Source of the DNA: Simkania negevensis
Lineage (GTDB): Bacteria; Chlamydiota; Chlamydiia; Chlamydiales; Simkaniaceae
DNA length: 6,460 nt
Assembly (NCBI GenBank): GCA_016191565.1
Contig: JACPWA010000197.1
Span: forward strand, 1 to 6,460
Reading direction: 5' to 3'
The notes below the pieces were generated by a model. That model made no database searches. It saw nothing but the letters and a program-made list of their open reading frames with translations, and was not told the DNA's origin. A program made the position numbers and the translations under genes. This document shows positions 1 through 6,460 of the stretch, in pieces (the stretch's first letter is position 1; every line of letters begins with the position of its first letter).

Positions 1-2553
1 GTTTCTTGTAATTATGATTTGATCAATTTTTACTTCCTCATAATCCCAGTAGAGAGGATTTTTTATTACCTCATAACCATGGCTTTGGCTATTTATTTTT
101 AAGGTAAAGGCCCCATTGCAAAGATAATCAATTCCCGTTTGAGTAGGCCAAAAGGGATGATCTTGATCTGTTTTACGGTGGATGGGAGAGAAAATAGTAT
201 GGGTAGTAAGTTCTAAAAAATAGGGCGCTACATGAGAAAGTTCAACTTCAAGTGTTTTGTCATTTAGAGCATGAACTCCTAATTCTTCAATGGGAAGAAC
301 ACCCTCTTTTACCTCCTTAGCATTCTTAATTGGGAAAAATAAGTAGGCAAAAGGGGTGTTAAAATTTGGCGATAGGGTTTTTTTCCACGCATATTCAAAA
401 TCATAGGCTGTTAGAGGATCCCCATTTGACCAAACGCTTTCGCGCAATGTAAAACGGTAGGATCTAAGGTCTTTAGAAATGTGAAATGATTGAGCAATCC
501 CGTTTGATATTTTTCCTTTTTTATCTACGCGCATTAAACCTTCAAATAGGAGTTTAAGAATGATTCTTGAGTCTTCATCTCCTCCAATACGAGGGTCTAA
601 AGAGAGGAGAGAAGATTGAAAGCTAAGTTTTAGCGACTTTAAATTTTTAATTTTTTCCTGCCATGTATCAATTGCTTTTTTTATGATTTCAATAAATTGT
701 TCATGTTTATTTTTGTTGGTATTTTCGAAAATATAGGCGAGAAAAAAGGTTTCTTGATACGTAACAAAAGCAGAGATCAGATTTCTAGAAGCTAAGTTCA
801 TTTGTTCAAGACTATTTCCCACAAGCTCTTTTAAGCTTTCTTCCTGAAAGCTAATGATCAGATAGGTCTTATTATGCTCCTCTTCAAAATTGAGAAAGTA
901 GCTGTATGGTGCAGCAAAACTTTGGCTTAATTCTTTAAGAAACAGAGAAAAGAACTTTTGTAGTGATGCCAGAGGGAGAGTTACCTGAGCTTCAAGAGGA
1001 ACTAAGGAGTAGAAAAAATTTTCCAAAAGCTCTTTCTTATTTTCTGCAAACTCTTTAAATAGGTTTTTAAATTGGCTGAGAGCTTCTTTTTGTTTTATAA
1101 TAATACCGCCGTTGTAGTCTCGAAACTCTCCAACTGCTCCAGTAACTATCTGGGATACTTTTTCTCTGGCTAGATAGAAGTTAAAAGAGGAATCTTCTCT
1201 AAGAAGGGAAGATTCTTTCTTGATAGGTATTGAAAAAACATGAGCTTCGATTGGATGCTTTTCTTCGAGATATCTGACAACTTGAATCCGATAAGGGAAA
1301 AAAGAAGAGACTTTCCTTATTTTATCTATTTTTTTAGTAAGAGAAGGAGCTTGTGATTTTCGTATTGATAAGAGGATCACTGTAAAAATAAGCTCTCCAT
1401 TTATTTGACGGTCAAAAGAGATCACTACTTGAGGAATATCAGAAAGAGATTTAATTTCTTGGTTGAGTATTAAAATGGTTCTTAGCACCTCTTCTTCATT
1501 GCGGACCATAAAAATAGTAGGAACAAGTTTTTCAATCCGGTATTTCAATTCTTCTTGAAGCCCTTGCTTAAGAATAGACTTTTCTAAAAGAGAGAAAGAG
1601 GAATCATCAGATTTTTTACATTCAACATAAAGAATTTTGATCCTTTCTCTGTAATTTAAATCAGAATAAGTACCTCCTTTTACTCCTTCGATTTCAGGGA
1701 TGAATTTTTTTGCGGTGAGAATAATTTGCTGTTCATCAAGAGATTCATATTTTTCAAAGAGATTAACCGCAAGCATTACTCCCAGTACTTGCTTTGAACT
1801 AAAAGGGGAAAGAAGGGAGGCTGCGATGAACCTTATTTGAATATGGCGAGTATTTGGATAAAGAAAAGTCGCTTTGAGGAGTTTTTTTCGAATGTGATGC
1901 TGTGAAAGCGTCAGGCGTGTTACATGCTTAGGAGTCCGAGGAATAACAAACTCTTCTCCTGCGATGAGGAGAAGATGGCTGAGTTCTTGTAGAGCCTGAG
2001 GTTCAATATAATGAGGAAAGCGGTGAATCATGCGCTTTACATTCTCATGAACTGTGGCTATTTTATCTGGAGAGGAAAGAGAGGTAATAGGAAAGCTTGT
2101 AGAGCAAGAAGGTCCTGTTCTTATTTTTTTACTTAAGTGTAAAAGATGCAGCTTGAGCGTATTTAAGCTATCTGGGTTATTTACATGTATTTGGACTTTA
2201 GAAATAAAGAGAGGGACTTCAGGAAAACCTTTAAGGTGAAAATAGGTTTGCTGATAATTTAAGCTGATAGCTTCTTTGTATTCTAAGAGCCATTTTTTTA
2301 AAAAATCAACAAAATGCATCTCCCATCTAGCGTCTAAACTAAAGCGACATAAGAAATATATTGAAAGATCTGCTGAGAGTTTAGAGTATTCTTGCCATTT
2401 TATGTCGGGAAGAAAGCCATCTATCCAATCGATAAAATCATGCTTATCTTCAAAATTGAGGTTTTCCTGTATGAAAAGCTTTAGAATTTCTTGCAGTTCT
2501 TTGTGCAACTCATCGCAATGAGACTTTGGAGGAGAAAGTTCAATAGGAAACAT
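1..2553 (-). CDS. Large fusion protein: unrecognised ~640-residue N-terminal region plus C-terminal OppA-like (SBP_bac_5) solute-binding domain; 3' end outside window
   Basis: I translated this frame by hand: 851 codons without a stop, open at the left edge. The ATG at 2553 has an in-frame TGA nine bases upstream (2562-2560) and a GAGG just before it, so the start is firm. From about residue 640 the protein matches family 5 oligopeptide-binding proteins: SSLLSLDPRIGG, then LKLLFEGLMRVD (667-678), YRFTLRESVWSNGDPLTAYDFEYAW (699-723; compare E. coli OppA WTFHLRENAKWSDGTPVTAHDF), LGVHALNDKTLEVEL, CNGAFTLK and the NPLYWD motif (832-837). About 210 residues of this domain are visible; a normal domain needs roughly 300 more. 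Residues 1-640 are not recognised. They are soluble-looking, mixed helix and strand, with FIPEIEGVKGG (284-294), IPQVVISFD (373-381) and GEFRDYNGGIIIKQ (475-488). There is no signal peptide or lipobox Cys at the N-terminus, unlike exported OppA. A cytoplasmic peptide-sensing role, as in SgrR, is possible but unproven. Confidence 0.85.
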   Translation of the reverse strand, partial: MFPIELSPPKSHCDELHKELQEILKLFIQENLNFEDKHDFIDWIDGFLPDIKWQEYSKLSADLSIYFLCRFSLDARWEMHFVDFLKKWLLEYKEAISLNYQQTYFHLKGFPEVPLFISKVQIHVNNPDSLNTLKLHLLHLSKKIRTGPSCSTSFPITSLSSPDKIATVHENVKRMIHRFPHYIEPQALQELSHLLLIAGEEFVIPRTPKHVTRLTLSQHHIRKKLLKATFLYPNTRHIQIRFIAASLLSPFSSKQVLGVMLAVNLFEKYESLDEQQIILTAKKFIPEIEGVKGGTYSDLNYRERIKILYVECKKSDDSSFSLLEKSILKQGLQEELKYRIEKLVPTIFMVRNEEEVLRTILILNQEIKSLSDIPQVVISFDRQINGELIFTVILLSIRKSQAPSLTKKIDKIRKVSSFFPYRIQVVRYLEEKHPIEAHVFSIPIKKESSLLREDSSFNFYLAREKVSQIVTGAVGEFRDYNGGIIIKQKEALSQFKNLFKEFAENKKELLENFFYSLVPLEAQVTLPLASLQKFFSLFLKELSQSFAAPYSYFLNFEEEHNKTYLIISFQEESLKELVGNSLEQMNLASRNLISAFVTYQETFFLAYIFENTNKNKHEQFIEIIKKAIDTWQEKIKNLKSLKLSFQSSLLSLDPRIGGDEDSRIILKLLFEGLMRVDKKGKISNGIAQSFHISKDLRSYRFTLRESVWSNGDPLTAYDFEYAWKKTLSPNFNTPFAYLFFPIKNAKEVKEGVLPIEELGVHALNDKTLEVELSHVAPYFLELTTHTIFSPIHRKTDQDHPFWPTQTGIDYLCNGAFTLKINSQSHGYEVIKNPLYWDYEEVKIDQIIITRN

Positions 2554-2556
2554 AGT

Positions 2557-2561
2557 TCCTC
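2557..2561 (-). promoter_or_regulatory. Ribosome binding site of the OppA-fusion gene
   Basis: On the minus strand the bases before the ATG at 2553 read GATGAGGAACT. GAGGA is a good Shine-Dalgarno core but only 3-4 bases from the start, a little short. It overlaps the in-frame TGA at 2562-2560, so translation cannot begin further upstream in this frame. This supports the ATG at 2553 as the true start. Confidence 0.6.
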
Positions 2562-2587
2562 ATCAATGAAAGAATCAGACCAGTTAA

Positions 2588-2616
2588 TGTATACCTTACT
2601 TAAACAAATCATTAAA
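2588..2616 (-). promoter_or_regulatory. Weak sigma-70-type promoter candidate for the OppA-fusion gene
   Basis: In the 91-base gap between the small gene and the fusion gene, the minus strand carries TTTAAT (2616-2611), a 17-base spacer and TATACA (2593-2588). The -10 box matches the consensus at four of six positions and the -35 box at three of six. Transcription would begin near 2580, giving a leader of about 27 bases that includes the ribosome binding site. In AT-rich DNA such pairs arise by chance, and I see no terminator separating this gene from the one before it, so read-through from the secretin unit is equally possible. Confidence 0.3.
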
Positions 2617-2644
2617 GGATAACTTCAGCCTGGAAATCTTCTAT

Positions 2645-2869
2645 TTAACGGTTAGATTCCCGCAGCTTACGCAATGATTCTTTCATCTTTTTAAGATCTT
2701 TTTGAATGGAAAGACTGATCTGATGCATCAATGTAGAAGAGAATTTCTCTTTTTCTTTATCAGTAAAGCTTTGATAAAATTTCTCCCAAGTTAAGGGGTT
2801 AGGAGGAGTTGGTGGCTCTTCTGCATAAGCGCTCTTCAAGTTATTGGCTGGAAATGTGATTTGCACCAT
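2645..2869 (-). CDS. Small basic helical protein of unknown function, overlapping the secretin gene
   Basis: A 74-residue protein that I do not recognise. It starts inside the secretin gene, in a different frame, and overlaps it by 29 bases. A near-perfect Shine-Dalgarno (AAGGAG, six bases before the ATG) makes it a convincing gene, very likely translated together with the secretin. The first ~15 residues are polar with some hydrophobics, followed by a proline-rich stretch (EEPPTPPNP, 17-25). From residue 27 on it is highly charged and should form a long amphipathic, Lys-rich helix ending LKKMKESLRKLRESNR. There is no convincing signal peptide, membrane segment or Cys. By position it could be an accessory factor for the secretin (pilot, chaperone or assembly factor), but no sequence motif shows this. 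A partly exported form seems unlikely because the N-terminus lacks a hydrophobic core. Confidence 0.7.
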   Translation of the reverse strand: MVQITFPANNLKSAYAEEPPTPPNPLTWEKFYQSFTDKEKEKFSSTLMHQISLSIQKDLKKMKESLRKLRESNR

Positions 2870-4532
2870 AAGTAACTCCTTCTTTTTTTAGTTGATCCAC
2901 ACCTTCTTCAAATCCTTTTTGATCTCCCGACTGGTTTTTAAATTGTTCCTCCTGGAAGACAGTGATATCCTGATGATCATCGAATGAATGAATGATCTGC
3001 GGTCTAAGGAAGATCACAATGTTCCTTTTCTCTTCCTTTTTGTTCATTTTGCTAAAGGCAGCACCGATGAGGGGAAGACCGCCGAGACAGGGGAGCCCAG
3101 ATTTTCGATATTTTTTGGTATTTCTGATCATGCCGCTCAGAACAAGGAAGCTTTTATCTGGGACATGTACCTGAGTGGCCATATCGGTTTTCGTTGTTTG
3201 GATCCCTCCGACACTATCTCTTTCCTGGATCATATCATCGATTGCTTCTGTGATTTCTTCAGTAATATCGAGGGTGATAATATCTTGATCCCCCAGCAAA
3301 GGGGTGATTTTTAGTTTGACACCGACATCGCGATATTCGATATTTGTCGAAGTTTGCTGCGCAGCTCCCACAGTTTGTACCTTTGATCCAGTAAAGGGAA
3401 TGTTATCGCCGACAAAGATATTGGAGCTTTTATTATCTTGGGTGATGAGCTTTTGGTTGAGGACAATAGTATTATTTCCATCTGCTTGGAGGGCAGAAAC
3501 GAGAGAACCAAGAGAAAAGAAGCTCATTCCTTTATGTAGAATCACATCTCCAATAATCCCTAGGTCGAATCCTCTTCCGATCGGGATGTCAGAAGTGCCC
3601 TGTGGTGTTCGGCTGGCATTAATCTGCTGCAAAGTATTGGCAAAAGGCATCTTTCCTTTAGAGGCGGGGAAGTTTCCTACTCCAAAGCCAATTTTATCTT
3701 TATATTTCCCCCCCCCTCCCCACTCAAGGCCAAATTCAAGTCCATTTTTCACATCTGTTTCGATCACTAGAACTTCGATAAAGACCTGTTTTTTTGGAGC
3801 ATCTAGACTCTTGATAAGCGCTGAAAGTTTTTCAATCCCCTGAGGAGTTCCAGAATAGAGAAGGGAATTAGTTGATTGGAACCATTGCATCGATCCAATC
3901 GCATGGATGAGATCAAGAGAGTTCTCTTTTCCCCCTTTAATCCCCAGAGCAACCTGTTTTACTGCTTGCTGTACTTCTGATCCTTGGTGGTATTGCAATT
4001 TATAAATGAAGAATTCCTCTTCTTTATTTGGCAGAATGCCAAAGGGAAAAGAGGAGAGCGCATCTTCTATCTTATGATTAACTGTAATAAGTTTTTCCTC
4101 CTTCCTCTTTTGCTGGGGCTTTTCTTTAGCAATCTGAAGGGGTTTTCTCTCTGCTCCCTCTTTTTTTTCAACTAAATAGTAACCCCCTTTTTCTATCATT
4201 TTGATATTTTGCTTATCGAGGAGTTCTGTGAGGATTTTTAGAATGCTTTTTGGGTCGGTGGGCTTCCCGGTAACAAAGCTGATATGAAAATCGAGAATTT
4301 TATCATCGTAGACGAAATTTACTTCTGCAATTTTACTGACGAAGTGAAGGAATTCACCAATTGATACATCGTTAAAATTAATCGAGATCCCTTCTTCCTC
4401 GTTTTCTGCAGGAGGGGGATTAAATTGGAGTACTTGTCCTTCGGAAAAAAGGGGCTCCTCTGCCCTTAAAGGAAGAGCACATTGCATTCCAACTACGAGC
4501 AATCCTATCCATTTTCGCCAAATTAATTTCAT
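2841..4532 (-). CDS. gspD: Outer-membrane secretin, GspD/PulD family (type II secretion-like)
   Basis: A 563-residue pore-forming secretin. The N-terminus is a Sec signal peptide (MKLIWRKWIGLLVVG, probable cleavage after PLRA near residue 24). Residues ~48-122 resemble a secretin N0/STN-type domain (ISINFNDVSIGEFLHFV). A Lys/Glu-rich linker follows (~122-148), then an N3-like ring domain (~173-245, FIYKLQYHQGSEVQQAV to LIKSLDAPKKQVFIEVLVIETD). The C-terminal secretin domain spans ~246-515, with FVGDNIPF (373-380), VPDKSFLVLSGMIRN (457-471), SGLPCLGGLPLIGAAF (478-493) and NIVIFLRPQII. These are family hallmarks, so secretin identity is firm. The assignment to type II (gspD) rather than a type III (SctC) or pilus secretin is less sure. 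It is shorter than typical GspD (~650 residues or more) and appears to have fewer N-domains. gspE/F/G do not follow; a small unknown gene overlaps its end. No strong Shine-Dalgarno precedes the ATG. A nine-G tract lies at codons ~273-275. Confidence 0.88.
   Translation of the reverse strand: MKLIWRKWIGLLVVGMQCALPLRAEEPLFSEGQVLQFNPPPAENEEEGISINFNDVSIGEFLHFVSKIAEVNFVYDDKILDFHISFVTGKPTDPKSILKILTELLDKQNIKMIEKGGYYLVEKKEGAERKPLQIAKEKPQQKRKEEKLITVNHKIEDALSSFPFGILPNKEEEFFIYKLQYHQGSEVQQAVKQVALGIKGGKENSLDLIHAIGSMQWFQSTNSLLYSGTPQGIEKLSALIKSLDAPKKQVFIEVLVIETDVKNGLEFGLEWGGGGKYKDKIGFGVGNFPASKGKMPFANTLQQINASRTPQGTSDIPIGRGFDLGIIGDVILHKGMSFFSLGSLVSALQADGNNTIVLNQKLITQDNKSSNIFVGDNIPFTGSKVQTVGAAQQTSTNIEYRDVGVKLKITPLLGDQDIITLDITEEITEAIDDMIQERDSVGGIQTTKTDMATQVHVPDKSFLVLSGMIRNTKKYRKSGLPCLGGLPLIGAAFSKMNKKEEKRNIVIFLRPQIIHSFDDHQDITVFQEEQFKNQSGDQKGFEEGVDQLKKEGVTYGANHISSQ
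2876..2881 (-). promoter_or_regulatory. Strong ribosome binding site of the 74-residue gene
   Basis: The minus strand reads AAGGAG at 2881-2876, six bases before the ATG at 2869. The site lies entirely inside the secretin coding sequence, about a dozen codons before its stop. Ribosomes finishing the secretin would therefore uncover and feed this start. It is clearly stronger than the secretin's own ribosome binding site, so the small protein may be made in excess of the secretin. Confidence 0.75.
3708..3716 (-). repeat. Homopolymeric G9 tract in the secretin coding strand
   Basis: The plus strand carries nine C in a row, then T, then four more C (3718-3721). The minus strand reads TGG GGA GGG GGG GGG AAA, encoding W-G-G-G-G-K around residues 271-276, just after the N3-like domain and before the pore. 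A tenth G would bring a TAA within three codons; loss of one G would bring a TAG about ten codons on. Runs of this length are prone to slipped-strand mutation and could switch the gene on and off. Confidence 0.85.
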
Positions 4533-4706
4533 TAGTCTTATTTTCTTTGATTAACAATGATAAAAGAAGCTTAACTATAGCAATTAAGGAGCAATAAGAA
4601 ATAGGGATTTTTTTAAGATAATGACGAAAAATAATTAAAGATAGAAAGTGATATTTTTCAAAAATCTAAAAATTAGAACCTTGCAATTTCTCTTCTTTAA
4701 GAAAAA
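4533..4706. other. AT-rich intergenic spacer between S9 peptidase and secretin genes
   Basis: This 174-base stretch separates the stop of the peptidase gene from the start of the secretin gene. It contains many A and T runs, a possible secretin promoter, and short T-rich/A-rich complementary stretches just after the peptidase stop (TTTCTTAAAGAAGAGAAA on the minus strand) that would form only a weak AT-only hairpin. I see no small open frame with a ribosome binding site, no RNA gene and no GC-rich terminator. The length suggests the secretin begins its own transcription unit. Confidence 0.5.
4574..4579 (-). promoter_or_regulatory. Possible -10 element for the secretin gene
   Basis: The minus strand reads TATAGT at 4579-4574, a five-of-six match to TATAAT, about 41 bases before the secretin ATG. 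That would place transcription start near 4567 and a leader of about 35 bases. The -35 region at the expected distance (TTTCTT, 16-base spacer) is a poor match. The spacer is very AT-rich, so chance matches are expected. Confidence 0.35.
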
Positions 4707-6460
4707 TTAATCGCCCAAATTTTCAATGGGGATAGAGGGAAGAAAGTCGTTTGGAATAAAATGAAAAACCTTCGCATAGAAATAAAGCTCTGCTTCGAGA
4801 GTAGCTTGAATCGTTTCCGACTTTCTAAATCCATGTCCCTCTCCTTCAAAAAGTAGGTAAGCAGTAGGGATCTTCCTTTTTTTTAAAGCTTCAAACATTT
4901 TTTCCGATTGAGAGGGAAGAACCACTTTGTCATCACTTCCTTGGAAGAGGATCAGAGGTGCTTTGATTTGGTTTGCAAAGTAGATCGGAGAAAAAGCTAA
5001 ATAGCGTTTAATTGCTTGCGGGTAGGGGCCAACAAGCCCATCAAGATAGCGGGACTCAAATTTATGCGTCTCTTTTACAAGACCTTCTAAATCGCTGACC
5101 CCATAATAACTTGCTCCTGCTTGAAAAACATTTCGAAAAGCAAGCGCTCCTAAAGCGGTATATCCACCAGCGCTTCCTCCTCGGATGGCAAGCCTTTTTG
5201 GGTCGGCGAGCTGCTTTCTGATCAGGTAGAAAGCCGCACTTATGCAATCGTCGATGTCGATAGTGCCCCACTTTCCCTTTAAGTATTCCCGATAGGCTCT
5301 CCCGTAGCCTGTGCTTCCTCTATAGTTGACATCAAGGAAGGCAAAGCCGCGAGAGGTCCAAAACTGTGTCATAAGATCAAGAGAAGGGGTGATATGGCCT
5401 GAAGGGCCTCCATGTGCTTTGACCAAAAGAGGGGGCTTTTCTTCAGTATTAGGAAGGTAATCTTTATTCGTAGGGGGATAGTAGAAAGCGAAAGCGCTCT
5501 TACCATCTTCAGTAGGAAATTCGATCTGTTTGGGAAGCGAGAGGTAACCGGGATCAACTTCAATATTCCGACTTTTTCTTAAAATCTCCTCCTTTTTAGT
5601 TATGAGATCATACTTAATAATGGCAGGGATTCTCGTAGGAGAGGAAGCTTCAAAAACAAGTGACTGGCCGCAGGTGTGAAGATTAGCGTAATTAGTATAG
5701 GGTAGATTAATTTTCTTTTTCTTTTTTTCTAAGGGGTCAATTAAAGATAGAGAGTCAATTCCTTTGATCGTCGAAACCAAAACAATCTTCTCTTCCCCTT
5801 GGCCTTTAAGGAAATCGTAGCGCGAACTACCAAATATCCACCCAGGCACTCCATGTTCTGCTTCTTCCTCATAACAGGGGGCAATTGTATCTTCTTCCAG
5901 GCGATAAAGGTTCCACCAATCAGTTCGATCAGAGATAAAGTAAAGAATGCCTTGCGAGTTCCAACGCGGCTGATAGATCGATTCACTGATCCCTCCAGCC
6001 ACCTGCCTCAGTCCTTCTAAAGAGCCATCCTTCTTTAGCTTACCTACCCAAAGCTCTGTGCCATCCCAGGGCATATTAGGATGGTTCCATACCAAAAAAG
6101 CAAGGTGCGTTCCCTTAGGATGCAGAGCAGGTGAGGAGTAAAAATCATATCCTGAGTGAACGGTCTTTAAAGAGCGCTTTCCTTTCGGGTCGATTAAGAC
6201 AAGAGAATTAAGAACCTTCCCGTTTTCCAAGTGATCCTCTTGCACAGCATAGATCAGGTGGCGAAGGGGATCAAATATAGGATTTGCAATGCGCTTTATT
6301 CCACCGGAGGTGAGTGGCTTAATCTGACCAGTTTGAATAGAAAGAGCCATAAATGTTTGATCTTTGAAATTTGAAAAATAGAGAGTCGCCTGATGTACTA
6401 TAAAAGAGCCTCCCCCATATTCATGAACCATGGTGCGAGCATAGTAGGGTGGAGGAAGAA
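4707..6460 (-). CDS. S9 family peptidase (prolyl oligopeptidase / dipeptidyl aminopeptidase-like), 5' end outside window
   Basis: A serine peptidase with a beta-propeller followed by an alpha/beta-hydrolase domain. Numbering from the first visible Met (6431), the catalytic Ser is S420 in GGSAGGYTAL, the Asp is D500 or D501 in GSDDKVV, and the His is H533 in EGHGFR, so the triad is complete. HGGPSGH (340-346) supplies the oxyanion-hole region, and RGSTGYGRAYRE (371-382) is typical of the family. Residues 1-300 carry propeller-type repeats. The Met at 6431 is probably not the start: the frame stays open to the window edge and the upstream codons give PPPYYARTMVHEYGGG, matching the conserved R-x-x-VHEYGGG segment that normally lies some 70-80 residues into full-length (~640-residue) members. 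The N-terminus, and therefore any signal peptide, is not visible. The expected role is release of peptides or dipeptides from oligopeptides; substrate and location are unknown. It ends 174 bases before the secretin start, in the same orientation. Confidence 0.93.
   Translation of the reverse strand, partial: LPPPYYARTMVHEYGGGSFIVHQATLYFSNFKDQTFMALSIQTGQIKPLTSGGIKRIANPIFDPLRHLIYAVQEDHLENGKVLNSLVLIDPKGKRSLKTVHSGYDFYSSPALHPKGTHLAFLVWNHPNMPWDGTELWVGKLKKDGSLEGLRQVAGGISESIYQPRWNSQGILYFISDRTDWWNLYRLEEDTIAPCYEEEAEHGVPGWIFGSSRYDFLKGQGEEKIVLVSTIKGIDSLSLIDPLEKKKKKINLPYTNYANLHTCGQSLVFEASSPTRIPAIIKYDLITKKEEILRKSRNIEVDPGYLSLPKQIEFPTEDGKSAFAFYYPPTNKDYLPNTEEKPPLLVKAHGGPSGHITPSLDLMTQFWTSRGFAFLDVNYRGSTGYGRAYREYLKGKWGTIDIDDCISAAFYLIRKQLADPKRLAIRGGSAGGYTALGALAFRNVFQAGASYYGVSDLEGLVKETHKFESRYLDGLVGPYPQAIKRYLAFSPIYFANQIKAPLILFQGSDDKVVLPSQSEKMFEALKKRKIPTAYLLFEGEGHGFRKSETIQATLEAELYFYAKVFHFIPNDFLPSIPIENLGD

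Noticed and set aside
2054..2521. Two plus-strand open frames of 61 and 81 codons (2054-2239 and 2276-2521)
   Set aside because: They lie antisense inside the continuous 851-codon minus-strand frame, have unremarkable composition, no ribosome binding site that stands out and no recognisable motif.
1..2553. A pseudogene or non-coding block at the left side of the window, since no stop-terminated frame is found there
   Set aside because: The frame is simply open at the edge. I checked every in-frame triplet from 2553 to 1 and found no stop, and the C-terminal part keeps clear family motifs.
2554..2644. Riboswitch, small RNA or terminator in the gap before the fusion gene
   Set aside because: Only 91 bases, no stable inverted repeat found, and no recognised riboswitch core.
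2988..4175. Plus-strand open frames across the secretin gene, the longest 179 codons at 3304-3843
   Set aside because: The opposite strand encodes an unmistakable secretin through this whole region. The plus-strand products look like random translations (Pro/Ser-rich, no domain).
4461..4532. Lipoprotein signal in the secretin (Cys at residue 18)
   Set aside because: The residues before the Cys (VGMQ) do not fit a lipobox; a normal signal peptidase I site after PLRA fits better.
4681..4706. Intrinsic terminator after the peptidase stop
   Set aside because: The only inverted repeat is AT-only and short, with no GC stem followed by a T run, so I cannot support a terminator.
5062..6020. Short frames antisense or out of frame within the S9 peptidase gene
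   Set aside because: They overlap the complete catalytic and propeller sequence of the peptidase and carry no independent support.

Overview
All recognisable genes in this window lie on the minus strand. Read in transcription order (right to left), they are: the C-terminal part of a prolyl-oligopeptidase-family (S9) serine peptidase, open at the right edge; a complete outer-membrane secretin of the GspD/PulD family; a 74-codon basic protein whose start overlaps the end of the secretin gene; and a very long reading frame that fills positions 1-2553 and runs off the left edge. That last frame has no stop for 851 codons. It ends, as far as visible, in the first ~210 residues of an oligopeptide-binding (OppA-like, SBP_bac_5) domain, preceded by about 640 residues I do not recognise.

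The DNA is AT-rich and the genes are tightly packed. A secretin means an envelope with an outer membrane. The style (AT-rich, a GspD-like secretin, OppA-like binding proteins, a G-tract in a surface gene) reminds me of the Chlamydiae, particularly environmental lineages. That is an impression from family knowledge, not proven here. No rRNA, tRNA, CRISPR array, insertion sequence or attachment site was seen.

Layout: 4707-6460, S9 peptidase, 5' end missing. 4533-4706, a 174-base AT-rich spacer with a possible promoter for the secretin. 2841-4532, secretin with signal peptide. 2645-2869, small protein with a strong ribosome binding site inside the secretin's last codons. 2554-2644, a 91-base spacer with a weak promoter-like pair and a Shine-Dalgarno. 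1-2553, the fusion protein, 3' end missing.

The secretin and small gene very likely form one translationally linked unit. The usual partners of a type II secretin (gspE, gspF, gspG) are not adjacent. The two most unusual points are the OppA-like domain attached to a huge N-terminal region without any visible export signal, and a run of nine G in the secretin coding strand, where gain or loss of one base would end the protein before its pore domain.
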